A stretch of DNA of 64,000 bases from Desulfoferula sp040751985 (GTDB taxonomy: Bacteria; Desulfobacterota; Desulfarculia; Desulfarculales; Desulfarculaceae): contig JBFMFU010000047.1 of assembly GCA_040751985.1 (NCBI GenBank), positions 256,900-320,899 on the forward strand. The letters run 5' to 3'. The translations under genes and the position numbers were made by a program. Under the pieces are notes generated by a model. That model was given only the letters and a program-made list of their open reading frames with translations. It searched no databases and had not been told where the DNA came from. Of the stretch, positions 60,959 to 64,000 are shown in pieces. Numbering within the stretch: position 1 is the stretch's first letter; the number at the start of each line of letters is the position of its first letter.

Positions 60959-61951
60959 ATGCGCGTCAGCGTACTGCACGACGCGGTGCCCGCGGGGGCG
61001 CCGCCGGACCTGGCCGACAACCTGGCCCAGGCCCAGCAGCTGGCCGCGGCCCTGGGCCGCCTGGGCCATGAGGCCTCCCTCTGCGCCTGGCAGGACTCGC
61101 CCGCGGCCAGCCTGGCCCGCCTGGCCGCCCAGCGGCCCCAGGCGGTGTTCAACCTGGTGGAGACGCCCCTGGGCCGGGCCAGCCGCATCCACGCCGCGCC
61201 CATCTTTTTGGAGCGGACCGGCACGAGCTTTGCCGGCGCTGGCGGCCGGGCCATGCTTATCACCTCGCACAAGCTATTAGCCAAGCGGGCCCTGGTCCGC
61301 GCCGGCCTGCCCACCCCGGCCTGGCGCAGCGCGGGCGGCAAGGGCCAGGGCGCCGAGCGCGGCCCCTGGCTGATCAAGGCAATCTGGGAGCACGGGTCGG
61401 TGGGCATAGACGAGGCGTCTCTGATTCCGGCCCACGACCCGGCCCGCCTGGCCGCGGCCCTGGCCGCCAAGGCGGCCCAGGTGGGCGGCCCCTGCTTTGC
61501 CGAGGCCTACGTGGAGGGCCGCGAGTTCAACCTGGCCCTCCTGGCCGGACCCGAGGGGCCGGAGCTGCTGCCGCCTGCGGAGATAATCTTCGAGGGCTAC
61601 GCGGCCGGCCAGCTCAAGGTGGTGGGCTACCGGGCCAAGTGGGAGGCCGGCTCCTTCGAGTATCAGCACACCCCGCGCCGCCAGGACTTCCCGGCCGCGG
61701 ACCAGGCCCTCTTGGCCGAGCTGGCCGGGCTGGCCCGGCGCTGCTGGGAGCTGTTTTATCTGCGGGGCTGGGCCCGGGTGGACTTCCGGGTGGACCGGGC
61801 CGGCCGGCCCTGGATCCTGGAGGTGAACGCCAATCCTTGCCTGGCCGCCGACGCCGGCTTCATGGCCGCGGCCCAGCGGGCCGGCCTGGACCAGGCCGCG
61901 GTGGCCGGCCGCATCCTGGCCGACGCCTTGGCCGCGGAGGCAAGAAGCTAG
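60959..61951 (+). CDS. ATP-grasp ligase, D-Ala-D-Ala-ligase-like (2)
   Basis: 330 aa. FNLVETPLGRASRIHAAP replaces the Ddl NxxEGxxG loop, so substrate recognition differs from the first ligase. ATP site: WLIKAIWEHGSVGID (Lys, Gly-rich), metal site WILEVNANPCL. Start ATG 60959 is 8 bases after the previous stop; homology begins at MRVSVLHDAV. Presumably forms a second amide bond or uses a different amine than ligase 1. The pair is only moderately similar, so this is not a recent tandem duplication. Confidence 0.88.
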   Translation: MRVSVLHDAVPAGAPPDLADNLAQAQQLAAALGRLGHEASLCAWQDSPAASLARLAAQRPQAVFNLVETPLGRASRIHAAPIFLERTGTSFAGAGGRAMLITSHKLLAKRALVRAGLPTPAWRSAGGKGQGAERGPWLIKAIWEHGSVGIDEASLIPAHDPARLAAALAAKAAQVGGPCFAEAYVEGREFNLALLAGPEGPELLPPAEIIFEGYAAGQLKVVGYRAKWEAGSFEYQHTPRRQDFPAADQALLAELAGLARRCWELFYLRGWARVDFRVDRAGRPWILEVNANPCLAADAGFMAAAQRAGLDQAAVAGRILADALAAEARS

Positions 61952-61954
61952 CCT

Positions 61955-62467
61955 ATGGCCCTGGCCCTGCCAAAGATCACCTGGCGCGATGAGGTGCTGC
62001 CCAGCGACCCGGCCCTGATCCGGGCCCTGGTGGAAGACAGCGGCGGCTTCTTCCGGCCCGACGAGGTGGCGGTGGCCCAGGAGCTGGCCGACACCCGCCT
62101 GGCCCAGGGCCTGGCCAGCGGCTACCACTTCGTCTTCGCCCAGGAGGCGGGAGAGGTGCTGGGCTACGCCTGCTACGGGCCCATCGCCTGCACCCTGGGC
62201 TCCTGGGACCTGTACTGGATCGTGGTGCAGCGGGCCCAGCGGGGGCGCGGCCTGGGCGCGGCCCTGCTGGAGCGGGCCGAGGCCGCGGCCGCGGCCAGCG
62301 GCGGCCGCAGCATGTACGTGGAGACCTCCTCGCGGCCCCTGTACGACCCCACCCGCCGCTTCTACGAGGCCCGCGGCTACCGGGTGCTGGCGGTGCTCAG
62401 CCAGTTCTACGCCCCGGACGACGACAAGGTGATCTACGGCAAGACTCTGGCCGCACCTGCTGCCTAG
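61955..62467 (+). CDS. GNAT-family N-acetyltransferase
   Basis: 170 aa. Acetyl-CoA-binding motif A QRAQRGRGLGAALLERAEAA (Q/RxxGxG/A form) and a conserved Tyr in the following FYEARGYRVLAVL. In many anaerobes an acetyltransferase next to KamA (AblB) acetylates beta-lysine to give the osmolyte N-epsilon-acetyl-beta-lysine; this protein is shorter than AblB and lies after two ligases, so it may cap the ligated product instead. The ATG at 61955 is 3 bases past the previous stop. Confidence 0.88.
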   Translation: MALALPKITWRDEVLPSDPALIRALVEDSGGFFRPDEVAVAQELADTRLAQGLASGYHFVFAQEAGEVLGYACYGPIACTLGSWDLYWIVVQRAQRGRGLGAALLERAEAAAAASGGRSMYVETSSRPLYDPTRRFYEARGYRVLAVLSQFYAPDDDKVIYGKTLAAPAA

Positions 62468-62764
62468 CTGTTGTTGGTAAGGATGTTGCAGCAGGGGGCG
62501 ATTCGGGTGGGAAGCGGCTTCAGGATGCGGCAGGGCGCATGCTACCCCGCCTGCCGCTGGCTCCCTTGCTGCCGCGAATCGTGATTCTCAAGGACGGAGG
62601 CATTGCCGCGGCCACAGCGGCTCGGTTGCTTGCAGGCTACGGGCCGGCCCGTGCCCTGCCAGAGACGCCGCCCGGACGCCCCCCTTTTTCCTGACCCTCC
62701 TGTAGGCGCGATTAGGACCAGGAGCCGCGCACGGCCTGCACGGCGACAGCGCCTAGCCCCGCCC
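62468..62764. other. Intergenic region between convergent operons
   Basis: 297 bases between the GNAT stop and the minus-strand GT2 stop. No frame shows gene-like codon use. The only clear structure is an 8-bp inverted repeat, GCGGCAGG (62527-62534) and CCTGCCGC (62550-62557), without a U-run. CCCCCCTTTTTCC (62683-62695) is a pyrimidine tract with no stem before it. I see no terminator of standard form. Confidence 0.5.
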
Positions 62765-63460
62765 CTACCCGCGCCCGCGCAGGGCATACTTGCAGATGAC
62801 GTAGAGAATCTTGGTCCCGGCCCCCAGCACCCCGCGCAGGGTACCCGAGACGTGGCTGCGCCCGATGCGCCGGCGGTAGTCCACCGGCACCTCCAGGCAG
62901 GCCAGGCCCAGGCGCGCGGCCTTGAGCTGCATCTCCACGGTCCAGCCGTAGTCGCGGTCCTGCATGCCCAGGCGCGCCAGGACCTGGCGCCGCACGGCCC
63001 GGAAGGGCCCCAGGTCCGTGAAGCGCGCGCCCCAGAACAGGCGCAGCAGCAGACAGGCCAGCCAGTTGCCCCAGCGGGCCTGGAGGGCCAGGGAACCGGG
63101 CTGGCGTTGGCCGCGCACCCGCGAGCCGATGACCAACTCGGCCCGGCCGGCCAGGATGGGGTCCACCAGGCGCTCCATCTGCTGGGGATAGTCGCTGTGG
63201 TCGCCGTCCAGGAACACCACCACCTGGGCCGGTCCCAGGGCGGCCAGCCCGGCCAGGCAGGCCGCGCCGTAGCCGCGCCGGGGCGCGGACACCACCAGGG
63301 CCCCCTGGGCCGCGGCCACCCGGGCGGTGGCGTCGGTGGAGCCGTTGTCGGCCACGATCACCTCATCCACCCAGGCCGGAATCTCGTCCAGCACCTGTCC
63401 GATGGCCCGCTCTTCGTTGTAGGCGGGGATGATCACCGCGATGCGGACCCCCTGCCTCAC
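62765..63460 (-). CDS. Family 2 glycosyltransferase (DPMS-like)
   Basis: 231 aa. IAVIIPAYNEERAIGQVLDE, VADNGSTDAT and VVFLDGDHSDYPQQM are GT2 motifs; SRVRGQRQPGSLALQARWGN and FTDLGPFRAVRR are typical of UndP/dolichol-phosphate sugar synthases without membrane anchors. GTG at 63460 overlaps the upstream gene stop as GTGA and follows GGGGAGG, so it is preferred over the longer open frame. Likely makes a polyprenyl-phosphate sugar used by the membrane transferase encoded just before it. Confidence 0.9.
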   Translation of the reverse strand: MRQGVRIAVIIPAYNEERAIGQVLDEIPAWVDEVIVADNGSTDATARVAAAQGALVVSAPRRGYGAACLAGLAALGPAQVVVFLDGDHSDYPQQMERLVDPILAGRAELVIGSRVRGQRQPGSLALQARWGNWLACLLLRLFWGARFTDLGPFRAVRRQVLARLGMQDRDYGWTVEMQLKAARLGLACLEVPVDYRRRIGRSHVSGTLRGVLGAGTKILYVICKYALRGRG

Positions 63461-64000
63461 GCCGTCCGCCTCCCCGCGCGCCACTGCCAGAGCAGCCCGG
63501 CCCAGACCGGCAGGTAGATGATCCACACCAGCCAGCGGTCATAGAGTCCGGTCAGGCCCCAGGCGGCCAGCCAGAAGCGCAGGTAATACAGGGGCAAGAG
63601 CAGCGTGAGCCAGAGCAGCGGGGCCAGGGGCCAGACGGCCAAGAGGGGCAGCAGCCACAGGTAGTACCAGGGGAACTGGGTGGGGCTGAGCAGGAAAAGC
63701 CCGGCCACGGCCAGCAGGCAGCGCCGGGGCAGGTCCTGGGGGACGCTCTCGTCCTGCCGGGCCAGCCACAGCACCCAGGCCAGCACCAGCGCGGCGGTGA
63801 GGATGCGGGCCGGCGTCTGGCCCAGGCCCGCGGCCAGGAGCATGAAGACCGAGTCGTTCATCTCCCAGCGGCCGGCGTAGGCCAGGAGCCCGGACTGGGA
63901 GCCCAGGCCCGCGGCCAACAGGGGCCAGAGCAGGGCCGCGCTCACCCCCAGGAACAGGGCCAGGGCCGCGGCCAGGCGGGCCGGCCGGGCCAAGAGGGGC
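63457..64000 (-). CDS. Polytopic membrane protein, GT87/GT-C mannosyltransferase-like (partial)
   Basis: The C-terminal 180 or so residues are in the window; the N-terminus lies beyond base 64000. Five to six hydrophobic helices alternate with short loops; ILTAALVLAWVLWLARQ, LLSPTQFPWYYLWLLPLLAV and WLVWIIYLPVWAGLLWQW are typical of the end of alpha-mannosyl/arabinofuranosyl-type polyprenol-dependent transferases (DUF2029). The SPTQFPWYYLW stretch is the best family match. Pairs with the DPMS-like GT2 whose start overlaps its stop. Confidence 0.75.
   Translation of the reverse strand, partial: PLLARPARLAAALALFLGVSAALLWPLLAAGLGSQSGLLAYAGRWEMNDSVFMLLAAGLGQTPARILTAALVLAWVLWLARQDESVPQDLPRRCLLAVAGLFLLSPTQFPWYYLWLLPLLAVWPLAPLLWLTLLLPLYYLRFWLAAWGLTGLYDRWLVWIIYLPVWAGLLWQWRAGRRTA

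Noticed and set aside
62542..62787. Short minus-strand open frame in the 62468-62764 gap
   Set aside because: No ribosome site, no gene-like codon bias and overlap with the GT2 3' end.

Overview
This is a GC-rich (third codon positions strongly G/C) bacterial chromosome segment, dense with long co-directional operons. Three HAAT/LIV-type ABC importers with acyl-CoA ligases, a KamA radical-SAM enzyme, two sigma54 activators and TRAP/tripartite-tricarboxylate binding proteins suggest a metabolically versatile anaerobe, most likely a Desulfobacterota (Desulfarculales-like) bacterium. The taxonomy is inference; no rRNA or other marker gene is present.

Layout. (1) 1-2543, minus: LIV importer (binding protein, LivG, partial LivF). 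(2) 2790-3947: iron alcohol dehydrogenase, divergent from (1) with facing promoters. (3) 4194-8501: cell-surface glycan genes (GT-C membrane transferase with a discoidin-like tail, GT2, nucleotidyltransferase-GT2 fusion). (4) 21459-8534, minus: a very long operon with SDR, enoyl-CoA hydratase, iron-sulfur flavoprotein, acyl-CoA ligase, a complete LIV importer, two FabH-like proteins, a second acyl-CoA ligase and a MaoC hydratase. Behind it is a gene for a protein with two complete TetR units. The layout reads as uptake, CoA activation and beta-oxidation-like breakdown of an unknown organic acid. (5) 22981-25017: an IS1-like transposon with perfect 19-bp ends and an 8-bp target duplication, carrying two small genes, a tRNA-Leu and a tRNA-like remnant. 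(6) 25120-27774: P-type Ca2+-type ATPase. (7) 27811-39421: sigma54 activator, divergent from an SDR + complete LIV operon with a good -24/-12 promoter and palindromic candidate activator sites, then an acyl-CoA ligase (minus) and an SDR/acyl-CoA ligase pair. (8) 39429-53942: sugar-acid island with LarA-like epimerase and glucuronate isomerase (minus), RpiR regulator, TctBAC importer, an orphan TRAP binding lipoprotein, a metal-ligand-depleted M24 protein, Gfo/Idh/MocA oxidoreductase, KDPG-type aldolase, zinc alcohol dehydrogenase, 2-hydroxyacid dehydrogenase and FGGY kinase, closed by a strong terminator. (9) 54099-56052, minus: a small unknown protein and a processive GT2. (10) 56344-58546: sigma54 regulator, then a near-consensus -24/-12 promoter and a gene with two nested in-frame starts. 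(11) 58643-62467: KamA lysine 2,3-aminomutase, two ATP-grasp ligases and a GNAT acetyltransferase in one tight operon. (12) 62765-64000, minus: GT2 plus a partial membrane transferase.

The strongest candidates for undescribed biology are the KamA/ATP-grasp/ATP-grasp/GNAT operon (predicted acetylated beta-lysine peptide), the FabH-like pair in which one member lacks the active-site cysteine, the tandem TetR regulator with an operator inside the promoter of the operon it probably controls, the tRNA-carrying IS1-like transposon, and a 262-bp MITE-like element between two operon genes.
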